Shown here one piece after another: positions 1 to 10,017 of a stretch of 52,319 bases of DNA. This DNA comes from Gnetum montanum. Lineage: Eukaryota > Streptophyta > Gnetopsida > Gnetales > Gnetaceae. Made by a program: the position numbers and the translations under genes. The notes under the pieces were generated by a model that was not told the DNA's origin, did not search any database, and saw only the letters and a list, made by a program, of their open reading frames with translations. Location: assembly GCA_015680685.1 (NCBI GenBank), contig MNCI01034664.1, forward strand, positions 836,068-888,386. Direction: 5' to 3'. Every line of letters begins with the position of its first letter. Position 1 is the stretch's first letter.

Positions 1-57
1 AATCCTAGCCATACTCAACCATTTAGTTATGGGGATATCCCCCATTTCAATAACAAG
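1..57 (+). pseudogene. gag C-terminal remnant (family A copy 1)
   Basis: Reading frame 1 from base 1 gives a short peptide rich in S, H, N and P before two stops. It resembles the last residues of the decayed gag-side frame of copy 2 near 14720-14760 (shared pattern around SYGD/SCGG followed by PPF/PHF). In both copies the similarity then runs directly into the same T-rich intergenic sequence. This is weak on its own; it matters because it implies that pol is missing between gag and the intergenic region in this copy too. Confidence 0.35.
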
Positions 58-1453
58 CAGGATTAATAAATAATTTTCATTTTCTTTAATTTTCTAACTT
101 TTTTGTTTTTCGATTTTTCATTTTTTCAACTTTTTGTTTTATCTTTTTGTGTGTTTGTCTTTTTCTGTTTTTGTAAGTAATCTCATCTACGAATAAACGC
201 TCATGTGGATTGTTGGTTGAGATGTGTTTTATGTTCTTAAGTCATGAGTGATCAGTTATTTGAAACAATGAGCTCACTGCATCCACTCATTCACTCTATA
301 AATAAAGAGGTTCTGTTCAAGGGTACAGTGATATTCTTGAAATTTCTAAAACTTAAAATTAATTTTGTGTCCATTGTACCCAGAATGAAGAAGGATGGAC
401 CAAGAAGGAATGATTAGGGTGTGACATCAAGGGGACTTGTGGATTCTCTTTGGTGTCATCTGTGGGAGTTATCATGCAATATGGTTGTACTAAGATCCTT
501 GTAGATCTAATGAAAAATGGGAGTAAGAGTAATCAAAAGGGCACTCGAGAATCAAACGTTGTTCTAGGGGGTCCCACTGGAAAGACATTCACCCATGCCT
601 GAAGGTTGGCGGCTTCTCTAGATTCAGTAAAGTGAAAAAAAAAGAAGAGAAGAAAGAGAAAAGAAAAAGGAAGTGCCATAAAATAAAAATCGCTCCTCCC
701 TTGTACTAAATGCCAAGTGATCGTACGCCTTATTGTTATGGTACTCTCATAGTTGTTCATCATGGGATGAAACAATGCGATGTCACTGTTTAGAGGAATG
801 GACTTGGTGTTGATCTTGGAAGGACGGGTTAATGACACATTAATCATGCTTTACACGCAGGATTCATTGTGCCCTGCAACAGTTACCTCATGTCCCGATC
901 TCTATGATCCCTTTCTCTACTTCATCTCATCTCACTGTTCGTGTAATTGTAGCTCATGTCCCCTGTAACATAAAATTTTCATCTCATTCCGGTGATATTT
1001 ACATGTGTGTGTTTTGTGGAGTTAGTGCGGATTACATGTAACCCTTCTAGTGCCCACGGACACTTTAAGTGTGGTTACACAAGGGCATAATAGGTTAAAA
1101 CCTGCTTTGGGGAGGACCCACTTGTGTAATTTTTCATAATCTCCATTAATTCTCTAGCTAGAACACACAAATTCTTACCCTCAGCTTACTTTTTGTAATT
1201 TTCTTTCCCATTTCTTAACCCTCCAAACTTTAACGTTCCAATGTCCTATTATATTACCTTTTCTTCATAACCGCCAAAGTTTTAATTGTTAAAATTCACA
1301 CCTATCTCATTCAAAGTGCCTTTCGAATTCATGTAATTACCCCTGAGTCCATTAATTCTTGTTAATGTCCTAGTTTTACACATTCATTTCAAGAAAAATC
1401 ATTTAAAATTCGGTCTTTGTTAGTTGTCTCACTTTGGTTGGGCCGTCCCACGA

Positions 1454-1510
1454 GATATCGCGTACGCGATGTACCGTACGCGATATCGCGTCCCCCCTTT
1501 CCTATAAATA
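1454..1510 (+). promoter_or_regulatory. Internal promoter upstream of ORF3, with inverted repeat and TATA box
   Basis: A perfect 13-bp inverted repeat (GATATCGCGTACG at 1454-1466 and CGTACGCGATATC at 1475-1487, 8-bp loop) lies 15 bases before a TATAAATA box at 1503-1510. The two GATATC cores start exactly 28 bp apart. The whole site is CpG-rich in an AT-rich setting. The start of ORF3 lies about 470 bases downstream. Copies 2 and 3 have palindromes next to a TATA-like box at the equivalent place. Its role as a promoter is inferred from sequence only. Confidence 0.6.
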
Positions 1511-1974
1511 GGAACCCCTGCCGCAACACTTTGCATCATTTGGCATTTACGCGGGGGGAAGTTTTGAATTTTTTCTAAGCGACTTGCGCTTGAGTGACCC
1601 TTGCTTTTTCCACGCTATCTCGTGCGCTGGTACTCCGATTTTAATTCCGTTTGAACCTGCTTGAACCCGGAGTGTTCAGTTTAGTCGTGGGGGAGAGACA
1701 CTTGCCGAAAAGTGCCTAAATTTTTTGGAATTTTTCATCGCCCAAAGGACATCAATTAGGGTAATTAATACTAACACTTAGGAAATTGCGCCATAAATCA
1801 TATGACCTTAAGTATACTGGGAGATTAAACCGAAATCCGCCTAAGTCATAGGACTCACTCTCATAATTTTCAGGCATGATCACACAATAACATATGATCT
1901 TTAATTAAGGCAAATAGTAAGGTATAACTTGATTTCTTAAACAACCTTACTAATGTTGGCCCGTGTGATTGTAG

Positions 1975-4527
1975 ATGGCCCCGAAACGCGCCTAGCAGAA
2001 GAGTCCAACCCAAGGTGGAGCAAAACAACTTAGGAGAGGTCGAAGACAAGTTCCTGCCGGACAACATAATGAACAGGAGGTGCATTCATTCAGTATCCAT
2101 CAAAACGAACCTCCTACCAGACGGTCCGGACAGGCAGAAGGAGGAGCTGCTGTGCCTGAACTGGGACAACAACTCACGTTGCCTCCCGAATGTGTTCAGG
2201 CCATCTACGCAAAGTCCACAATTGCTTCGGTAATTGTGGAACTCAACTTCGAATCTTTTGCAGAGTTCGCTCCTGAGGCTGTTAGGGATCACCTTAAAGG
2301 GTCTCCTTTCTGGCCTGTCCTCTCTGAACAAAGTGCCTCGTACTTAGGAGAAACATACTTGTTTTGGCATAATAAAGAGCAAGGCACCACAGTAAACATC
2401 GGTGGTGTGTCAGTAGACTTTTTTGCACAGGCAATTTCGGAAGTGTTAAATCTTCCGAATTCAGGCCCCCATGTTGCTCGGTTATCCACCCAATACGACC
2501 CTGATGTGCGAAAGGAGTGGTTAGAGAAGGCTTATGGTAGAGATAAGGCTTTCAGTGAGCTGACCACGGAAGAGCGAGTCTATTTTAAAATCGGGACTTA
2601 TCACCTCTTCCCCACAAAAGGCTTAAAGAGAATATCAACGTATGCGGCAAGAGGATGTGCAGTGTTGATGGGAAAAGTTCACGCTAACCTTCCCCATCTA
2701 TATTTGACGGAGATCCTAAGGCGATTCGAAGAACGGAAGACAGGAAAAATGGCACTCCCTTTTCCCTGTCTTATCAGAAAACTGTGCCGTCGGGCAGGTA
2801 TTCGGGGATATACAAACGATGTCCTCCGAAAGGCCCAAAATGCTTCTTATGCTGAATTGTTAAAGGCGCCAGCTCCAAGAAAGAGTACTGGCGAAGAGTT
2901 GGGACCAGATGAGGAAAATGAAGAACAGGTGACTGAAACCCCTGCAACTCAGCTTGCAGGACCCAGTCAACCTCCAGCCACAGGTCCTAGCCAACAACAA
3001 GAAGCAGAACCCGGCACAGGCCAGGATCAGCCGCCGCCGCAAGACTATAGACCGTCAATGAGCCACTTGAGGGCTATTGCTGAGACGGTCAGTTGGGGAA
3101 GTCGTGATGACACCAGTCTCTTCCGTGTCATCGATGATGCCAGGCAGCCTACAATTTCAATAGATCGCACAAGGGGTGAGTTGTCAGTGCAAACAGGAGG
3201 AGGGGAAAGTAGATGGTCACAACAGATTTCTGGACATGCGGCATCTTTTCAAGTGCAATTAGAGACTGGTGAAGGGGCCACAGTGGTGGTCATGCAACAC
3301 CAGGATGCCGCCGGAGCAGTTGATGTCATAGCTGACCACATCAAGGAATCTTTTCATGTACCTGTTGTGCCACCGGAAGATCTTTCAGGAGCACAGGATG
3401 CTCAAACCATTTCCGGAACCTCAATGACTCCTGCAGAACATGAGGATGCGTTGGACAGATTGCTTCAAACTGGACAAGTTTTAACGTCTCTGTTTGACAT
3501 CCCTCAGGATGTAACCGCAATGCAGTTAGACCTCATTTCAACCAAGGGGAAACTGGTAATATCTGAAGTAAGGGCTGAGCATGCTGAGGCTGAAGTGCAG
3601 AAATTACAAGAGCAGCTCATCGCCTTACAAGCAGCACAGCGGGATCCCTTGCGATTGGTTCCCGCAAACCAGTTAGACAATTTTAAAACCGAGCAATTAA
3701 CCAAATTAATTGCAGAAAATAAAAAGGTGGCAGAAGAAAAGGAGACGGCCACTTGGGATGCCTCCACAGCAAAGGCACAAACTCATGCGCATCTTAAGGC
3801 ACTCAAGGCCTTACAAGAAGAAAACAAGTAGTTGGTTACCGACAACCTTCAGTTGACTTCTGTGGAGAAACAAAAGAATGTTCTCGATGAGCACTTTCAT
3901 CGGCTTCGGGAACAATTCATTCAAGTCAACCAAGACGTAAGCCGTTTAGCTAGAGAAAATAGAACCCTCTCAATGGAGGAGGTGCGTGCTATTCAACAGA
4001 AATCAGCCATCGAGATTAGCGCGTGGCAGAATGAGGCTAAACGACACGAGAAGTTGAAGGAGCACTTCCGTGACCAGGTGGGGATGTACAAACAGATCCT
4101 GGAGAAGGAGATCCATATGGCAAAAGCCCAAAGCAACAACATCAGTGCCCAGCACACTGATTGGGGGGCCATATTGGACACTTATGCCTATGCCCACCAG
4201 GCGAAAATTAAGAACCGGGACCTACAGATCCAGGACTTAACTGAATACATGGAGTTGGCAAATCTTCGGTATGCCAACCTGGCCATGTTAATAGCAGGAT
4301 GCCCAAGGTCAGAGCTCGAGTAGCAGGTAGCTTCCACCTACATCAAATATGAGGCAGAGTTTGCAGAACGAAAAAAGTTGGCTGAAAAATTAGATGTTGC
4401 AAATTCTGAACTCGCGGTGGTAAAAGAGAGCTACCAAGGGCAGAAAGATGTGGCAACCGACTTGGCTCGATGGCTAACAGAACTTCACGCATACAAAGAC
4501 AAAGCCAGAGCCTTTGAAGAGGAATGA
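1975..4527 (+). pseudogene. ORF3 of family A gypsy element, interrupted by nonsense codons
   Basis: One reading frame runs from ATG 1975 to TGA 4525-4527 with in-frame TAG at 1993, 3829 and 4321 (about 850 codons). The ATG start is supported by copies 2 and 3, which both begin M-x-x-K-R after the same leader. Residues about 70-290 form a globular region resembling the putative plant transposon protein family (Transposase_32-like; features such as FWPVLSE, LFPTKG, LPFPCLIRKLCRRAGI). A P/Q/E-rich linker (about 300-360) follows. From about residue 490 to the end the frame is strongly coiled-coil (K/E/Q/A-rich heptads). I see no signal peptide, membrane segment, zinc knuckle or catalytic motif. 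Copy 2 shows a further conserved C-terminus, so the TGA at 4525 probably is not the original end; the rest would lie in the N gap. Function is unknown; family assignment is by pattern only. Confidence 0.75.
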
Positions 4528-4537
4528 CGGGTGTTTG

Positions 4538-5437
4538 NNNNNNNNNNNNNNNNNNNNNNNNNNNNNNNNNNNNNNNNNNNNNNNNNNNNNNNNNNNNNNN
4601 NNNNNNNNNNNNNNNNNNNNNNNNNNNNNNNNNNNNNNNNNNNNNNNNNNNNNNNNNNNNNNNNNNNNNNNNNNNNNNNNNNNNNNNNNNNNNNNNNNNN
4701 NNNNNNNNNNNNNNNNNNNNNNNNNNNNNNNNNNNNNNNNNNNNNNNNNNNNNNNNNNNNNNNNNNNNNNNNNNNNNNNNNNNNNNNNNNNNNNNNNNNN
4801 NNNNNNNNNNNNNNNNNNNNNNNNNNNNNNNNNNNNNNNNNNNNNNNNNNNNNNNNNNNNNNNNNNNNNNNNNNNNNNNNNNNNNNNNNNNNNNNNNNNN
4901 NNNNNNNNNNNNNNNNNNNNNNNNNNNNNNNNNNNNNNNNNNNNNNNNNNNNNNNNNNNNNNNNNNNNNNNNNNNNNNNNNNNNNNNNNNNNNNNNNNNN
5001 NNNNNNNNNNNNNNNNNNNNNNNNNNNNNNNNNNNNNNNNNNNNNNNNNNNNNNNNNNNNNNNNNNNNNNNNNNNNNNNNNNNNNNNNNNNNNNNNNNNN
5101 NNNNNNNNNNNNNNNNNNNNNNNNNNNNNNNNNNNNNNNNNNNNNNNNNNNNNNNNNNNNNNNNNNNNNNNNNNNNNNNNNNNNNNNNNNNNNNNNNNNN
5201 NNNNNNNNNNNNNNNNNNNNNNNNNNNNNNNNNNNNNNNNNNNNNNNNNNNNNNNNNNNNNNNNNNNNNNNNNNNNNNNNNNNNNNNNNNNNNNNNNNNN
5301 NNNNNNNNNNNNNNNNNNNNNNNNNNNNNNNNNNNNNNNNNNNNNNNNNNNNNNNNNNNNNNNNNNNNNNNNNNNNNNNNNNNNNNNNNNNNNNNNNNNN
5401 NNNNNNNNNNNNNNNNNNNNNNNNNNNNNNNNNNNNN
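4538..5437. other. Assembly gap, 900 N
   Basis: A run of exactly 900 N. By comparison with copy 2 it should contain the ORF3 C-terminus, the polypurine tract and the start and TATA box of the 3' LTR of copy 1. Confidence 0.99.
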
Positions 5438-5673
5438 AATATTATTTTCCATTGCCTTCAGGAGTAGCATAGAATTAGGAACACATCATACACCTCATCT
5501 AGACTAAACCATACGTGACATATGCAAAACTAGTCTAGATGGGAAGACAGTGAACTGCGACCTAAGGCTAACTATCTAGATACCACAGCTAGTCCATCTG
5601 CGGAGTTCGACCGGATCGCGCGTGCGACGCTCGTTTCGTATGGTTGAGTGTAGGGGTACCTCGCCACTCATCA
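5438..5673 (+). repeat. 3' LTR, right part, of family A copy 1
   Basis: The stretch 5500-5673 matches the reverse complement of the LTR ends at 8964-9140 and 17346-17520: an ACTAGT-containing segment, a GGAAGACA segment, then GGTTGAGTGTAGGGGTACC and the terminal ACTCATCA. The family LTR starts TGATGAGT, so the LTR has an 8-bp terminal inverted repeat. Confidence 0.8.
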
Positions 5674-7060
5674 CTTGGCCTATAAATTTGTTCTTGATGG
5701 GAGAACAAAGGGACCAAGGAATCATAGCAGGATTGTAGTTCTGGTCACTTTCATAGATGCTTGGAGGTTGTATACATCATTGTAGAATATAAAGTTCTAA
5801 ACATCCATAGCATATTCAATGGCACCATGTATTCTTTATTTAAGAATTATATCTATACATTGGCTGCTCTAAAAATTTTCAACTTTGGATTTCGCAAATT
5901 GTTAGCGTGGAAAATAATTATTAGGCTTTGATTTTTTCAGCATTTTATTTTGTTGGAAGTTCATGAACCTAACACAAAACATTGGAATGTACATCTCCTT
6001 TTTTGGTAAATGTGATGATGAAATAGAATTAGTATGTGTAACAACAATTTTGAAATGCATCAAGGATTTTGATACACATATTAATTACCAATAGAACATG
6101 GTAGAAATTGGTACATTTGGATATTCTGTAGGGGATTCATGGTAGTTTCCATGTTCCACACAGAGTATGAATTTAATGTTCAACTTTGCCTGCCATAAAA
6201 TTTTTTCATGAAATATTTCAAAAATTTTACCCAAAAATTTACTTATAAATATTTGCCTTGCATGTTAATTATATAAAAAATTCTCTAAAATAATATAATT
6301 AATATATTAAAATCCTTAAATGAATTTTATTTAGTGAAATCTTTTTTCAACCTAACTATTATCCCCAAATTTTATTGAAGTTTGAGCAAATTTTTCACTT
6401 GAAATTTTATTTTAATTACTTATTCAACACCACACTTGCTATCAAAATCAACGTAGATGATATTTATGTTTCTACCAAAACTATATAGAAGTAATACCTA
6501 AGAAAATAGTATTTTCTTGGTAGAAATAGAAACCAATTTTTAGTAAGACTATTAAAAATTCCATTGGTTTTATTCAAAGATAATAACTACAATGGCCAAT
6601 TATCAACAAGATTGCAAAACTTACTTGAGATGATTAGTGTCTATAGAGCTAACATAATGAGTTAGGGCATTATGCTCAATCTAGCTTTATTATTCTTGTA
6701 TGTGAATAAATCATGTAGGCATCAAATTTGCAACAACTCCATGTAATGAGGGAAGAAATACTTGTATTAACATGCAATTTTATATGCTTTATTAAACTTT
6801 CTATAAGCAACTTATTCTCAACTTTTTACAGCAAAACCAACAAGAGAGTCTCAAGCAAAAGCTCTAGAGGTATAGAGGCTAGAGTCATTGGTTAAAACTC
6901 TCATGAAGCAAATATAGTCGATGATTTTACCTTCTCCCTTTCTTACGTGATAATATCTAAATTAACAATGTTAATCAATGATGTTTTGAAAAAAATTTTG
7001 TACATTATGATGAGATTCATAATATTTATCAACGTTTTTAAAAATTTCTGATGAGAGCGA
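5674..7060. other. AT-rich sequence, no gene seen
   Basis: Strongly AT-rich, stops in all frames, no recognisable protein or RNA. It may include the outer part of the LTR-like unit whose promoter lies at 7061-7238. Confidence 0.5.
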
Positions 7061-7196
7061 TTACTCTAGCGGTTTATTCTAATTATTAGAGTAGTTACTC
7101 TAGCAGTTTATTCTAATTTTTAGAGCAGTTACTCTAGCGGTTTATTTTAATTATTAGAGTAGTTACTCTAGCGATTTATTCTAATTATTAGAGTGG
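7061..7196 (+). repeat. Four tandem 34-bp units upstream of a TATA box
   Basis: TTACTCTAGC recurs at 7061, 7095, 7129 and 7163, with a partial unit from 7197, giving a period of exactly 34 bp. Each unit carries inverted 7-mers TACTCTA/TAGAGTA and a TCTAATTATTAGA palindrome. The array ends about 35 bp before TATAAATA. Confidence 0.85.
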
Positions 7197-7470
7197 TTAC
7201 TCTAATTATTAGAGTAGTTGCTCCCAAGCCTATAAATATAGTGCCCAGGTGCACAATTGGGAGAGGAAGTCTTGTAGCAGTCAAGTAGCGAAACTCTTGT
7301 AGTTTGTTTGAAGGTTAGAGTATTTTCCAAGTGCCTGTAGTAGGGGGTCGAAGTGTGGACAAATCTTTATTCGAGCATTGTGTACTTGAGCACACCTTGT
7401 GTATGGAAATAAAGACAAGCTCTTTGATTCATCCTTGCACATAATTTTTGCTATTTGATTCTAATTATAG
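7197..7470 (+). promoter_or_regulatory. LTR-like core promoter with R region and poly(A) signal (unassigned LTR family)
   Basis: TATAAATA at 7231-7238 is followed by about 170 bases of more mixed composition and AATAAA at 7408-7413. Tandem enhancer-like repeats, TATA box, short transcribed stretch and poly(A) signal together look like the U3-R part of an LTR. I did not find matching LTR ends, a PBS or coding sequence, so this may be a solo LTR or fragment. Confidence 0.5.
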
Positions 7471-7879
7471 CATACCTTGTGTAAGATTTGTTTTCTTACA
7501 CATTTCTTTTATTTTATTTTCTTATGCATTTATTTTATTTTATGCACTTTACATTTCTGTTATTAGCACAACAATTCATTTTGATCAATTAAAAAAATCG
7601 TTAAATTATACTTAGTATGATTGCTTCGAGCATGTGTGTAATGCTTGGTAACCTAGTAACGATTAGCATTTGGTAATCCCAGCAGTGTTGCACTAGTTCA
7701 GGATGTGTACGACAAGTGAGAACGGATACTGGTGTTAGGATTTGTTAAAGCCTAGTTAATCAGTAATTAAGTTAAATTACTCACTTAGTTATCTCTCTTT
7801 CCTCCCTTATTAGCAGTAGGACATAAAAAAATAAAAGCTATAAAAATCATATACCTCAAGCTTATTTAATCATACAATC

Positions 7880-8033
7880 ATGACATACAGGTAAGCTTTG
7901 GAAGACAGCGATCAACCAACCTATCCTTATTCCATGAGGGCACATAAGCACTTAGTCCTTGGAATTTGACCGGATTGTGCATGAAACACTCGTATTCATG
8001 TGGTTGAGTGTAGGGGTACTTTGCCACTCATCA
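7880..8033 (+). repeat. Second family A LTR end (solo or truncated)
   Basis: This carries the same terminal sequence as 5500-5673: a GAAGACAG segment, TGACCGGATTG, GGTTGAGTGTAGGGGTAC and terminal ACTCATCA at 8033. The left limit of homology is uncertain. Both this end and that at 5673 are followed by CTTG. Confidence 0.7.
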
Positions 8034-8958
8034 CTTGCGTTTAAAATTTTTTAAAATATTTTACTTCAAAATAGGGTAAAATGTGCAAAATGTCTTGCAA
8101 ACTCACATTATGGTTCCATGTATTGCATTTCCTAAACTACCTCCCAATCCCATCACCCAAGAATACCTTTTTCATAGTCTCAACCTCCAAATGAGTTTGA
8201 ATTTTCTATGTGGGTATGCTATAATTTTTGCTTATGAAAATGTCACTAGACTACCCTTTTCTAGCCCTTTCAACATTAACCTCTTTGTACAATGCACAAT
8301 GAGGTGTTCCCTATTCTAGTCAATAATACATTATATACATCTAAGAGGGTTTACATGGATAGTTTTATTTTCATTAAAAAGGTCCATTAAATAATTTCCT
8401 AAATTCATATTTAGCCATAAATTTAATCATTTGTAAAATTAAATCCTCCTATAACCAATCCTTCCTATAACTTTAGATAGTTGATAATGAAATAGGACTT
8501 ACACACGAATAAGTCCTTAATCTACCATTTTTTTAACAAAATTTCCTTAAAATAACAATGCAAGTTACGTAACAATGTCTTGAATTTTTAAGAAAAACTA
8601 TTCTTGACATTTTAAATAAATTCAATATGACAATGACAAGTATGCTATAAAGAGAGTACTTACTAGGAAAGCTTAAATAAGATATATGCAAAAATAAATA
8701 CTATTTGAGATTGCTATTAAAAATTTCATTCTTTCTAGGTTTATTAATTTTAAATAACAATAAACTTCTAAGAAACCCATCCTAAAGAAAATAAATTTTT
8801 GTGGTAGTTATGATCAATCAAAAGTTCTTCATAGCTAATCTTAACATGAGGTAACAATTTTACAATTTCAAATTGTATGCTAAATATTGCCTCGAAATTA
8901 CATTATATCTTATAAACAAAGGATAATTAAAACTTAGATGTTACTTTGAAGATCATAT
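8034..8958. other. AT-rich sequence, no gene seen; target-site flank of copy 2
   Basis: No credible coding frame; the open frame at 8083-8319 has no recognisable motif. The right end is the left flank of the copy 2 insertion. Confidence 0.5.
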
Positions 8959-8963
8959 ATATT
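8959..8963 (+). repeat. Target site duplication, left copy (ATATT)
   Basis: ATATT directly precedes the LTR boundary at 8964 and is repeated directly after the other LTR boundary at 18197-18201. This is the 5-bp duplication expected for a gypsy integrase. Confidence 0.9.
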
Positions 8964-9826
8964 TGACGAGCTGCAAGGTACCCCTACACCCAACTATATG
9001 AATCACAAGCATTCATGCAAAATTTGGTCGAATTCCGTGGGTGGGACTAGTTGTGGCATCTAGATTGCTATGTCTTGATTGTAGTTTTTTGTCTTCCCAC
9101 TTGGACTAGTGGTAGCTTTGTCACATATGATTTATTCCAAAGTGAGGCATATGATGTTGTCTAATTCTATGTTGCTCCTAATGATGATAAAGAGGTAAAT
9201 TAATTAAGCTAATGAACAATAGAAAGTAAGATCTAAACTAGCCTATGTGTGAGGAGTATTTGTCCCCAATCATCTGTACATGCCTTGGACTTCTGGGACT
9301 ACTTTTGGGATTTCCAAGTATATGTCATTGAGTGTGCTAAACGATACATTGCTAAATTACCAAGTACTTACGTAAGTGCTTATGATTAAGGTGTACGCAT
9401 TTTTCTTAATGATAGGAATAGTAGATAGCAATAACCAAAAATGCCAACTAAAGAAAATAGTAAGTGATTAAACAATTAAATGATTAAAGAAATAATAAAT
9501 CTAAGTGAATGAGACAATGATGGAAGTAATCTCAATCTTTATTTCTAGTCATGTAATATGTCCAAGTATGTCACACTTGAATAAAAGTGTCATACAATCA
9601 CAAACATCACACTACAGGCATGCATTGGGAAATAATAGGACTAAAAAAAAATCTACAAAGAAGTTAACTAAAAACACTAAAACTATTTTTTCTATATCTC
9701 AACTATGAACCCAAGCATTGTATTTATAGTCTAGCATGGAAGAGACAATATTGAATATCTAACATCACTTTTTTGGCTTTGATATCAGATATTTGATATC
9801 AGGGCTGATAGATTCATGACTCATCA
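8964..9826 (-). repeat. 3' LTR of family A copy 2 (863 bp)
   Basis: Bounded by the TSD on the left and the PPT on the right. On the minus strand it begins TGATGAGTCATG, has a near-perfect 20-bp palindrome (plus strand 9781-9800, GATATCAGATATTTGATATC) and a TATAAATA box (plus strand TATTTATA at 9721-9728). It matches 17346-18196 along its whole length. Confidence 0.9.
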
Positions 9827-9840
9827 TACCCCCACAACTG
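9827..9840 (-). other. Polypurine tract of copy 2
   Basis: On the minus strand AGTTGTGGGGGTA directly precedes the LTR start TGATGAG. This is the expected plus-strand priming site next to the 3' LTR, and copy 3 has the same arrangement. Confidence 0.8.
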
Positions 9841-10017
9841 AATGAAAACTCATCCTTGAGTTAAACAAAATGAGGAACAAGTTCTTTACAAAATATTGGG
9901 AAGGTATGGGATTATTAACTAACTTAAACAACAAACAAAATATTTGACTCTTACATGTCGTAGTGTTGATTCACAAAAATTGGGACATAATATTACAAGA
10001 TGCAAAACTAGGAAAGC

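Larger units (their letters stand above)
1..5673 (+). mobile_element. Ty3/gypsy Athila-like element, family A copy 1 (left end off window)
   Basis: Plus-strand order is: gag tail remnant, conserved intergenic block (about 180-1450), TATA promoter, ORF3, a 900-N gap, and an LTR end finishing ...ACTCATCA at 5673. The block matches the reverse complement of 13.1-14.7 kb and 28.6-30.6 kb. For example, the stretch near 375-440 around GTGTGACATCAAGGGG recurs at 14330-14390 and 30130-30190, and the stretch 1010-1135 recurs at 13675-13790 and 29465-29600. The 3' LTR start should lie in the N gap, because family LTRs are about 855 bp. Copy 1 keeps many CpGs and long open frames, so it is the best preserved ORF3 copy here. 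The 5' LTR and most of gag lie outside the window. Confidence 0.8.

Noticed and set aside
4343-5507. Long open frames spanning the N run on both strands
   Set aside because: They are open only because N codons cannot be stops; nothing supports them.
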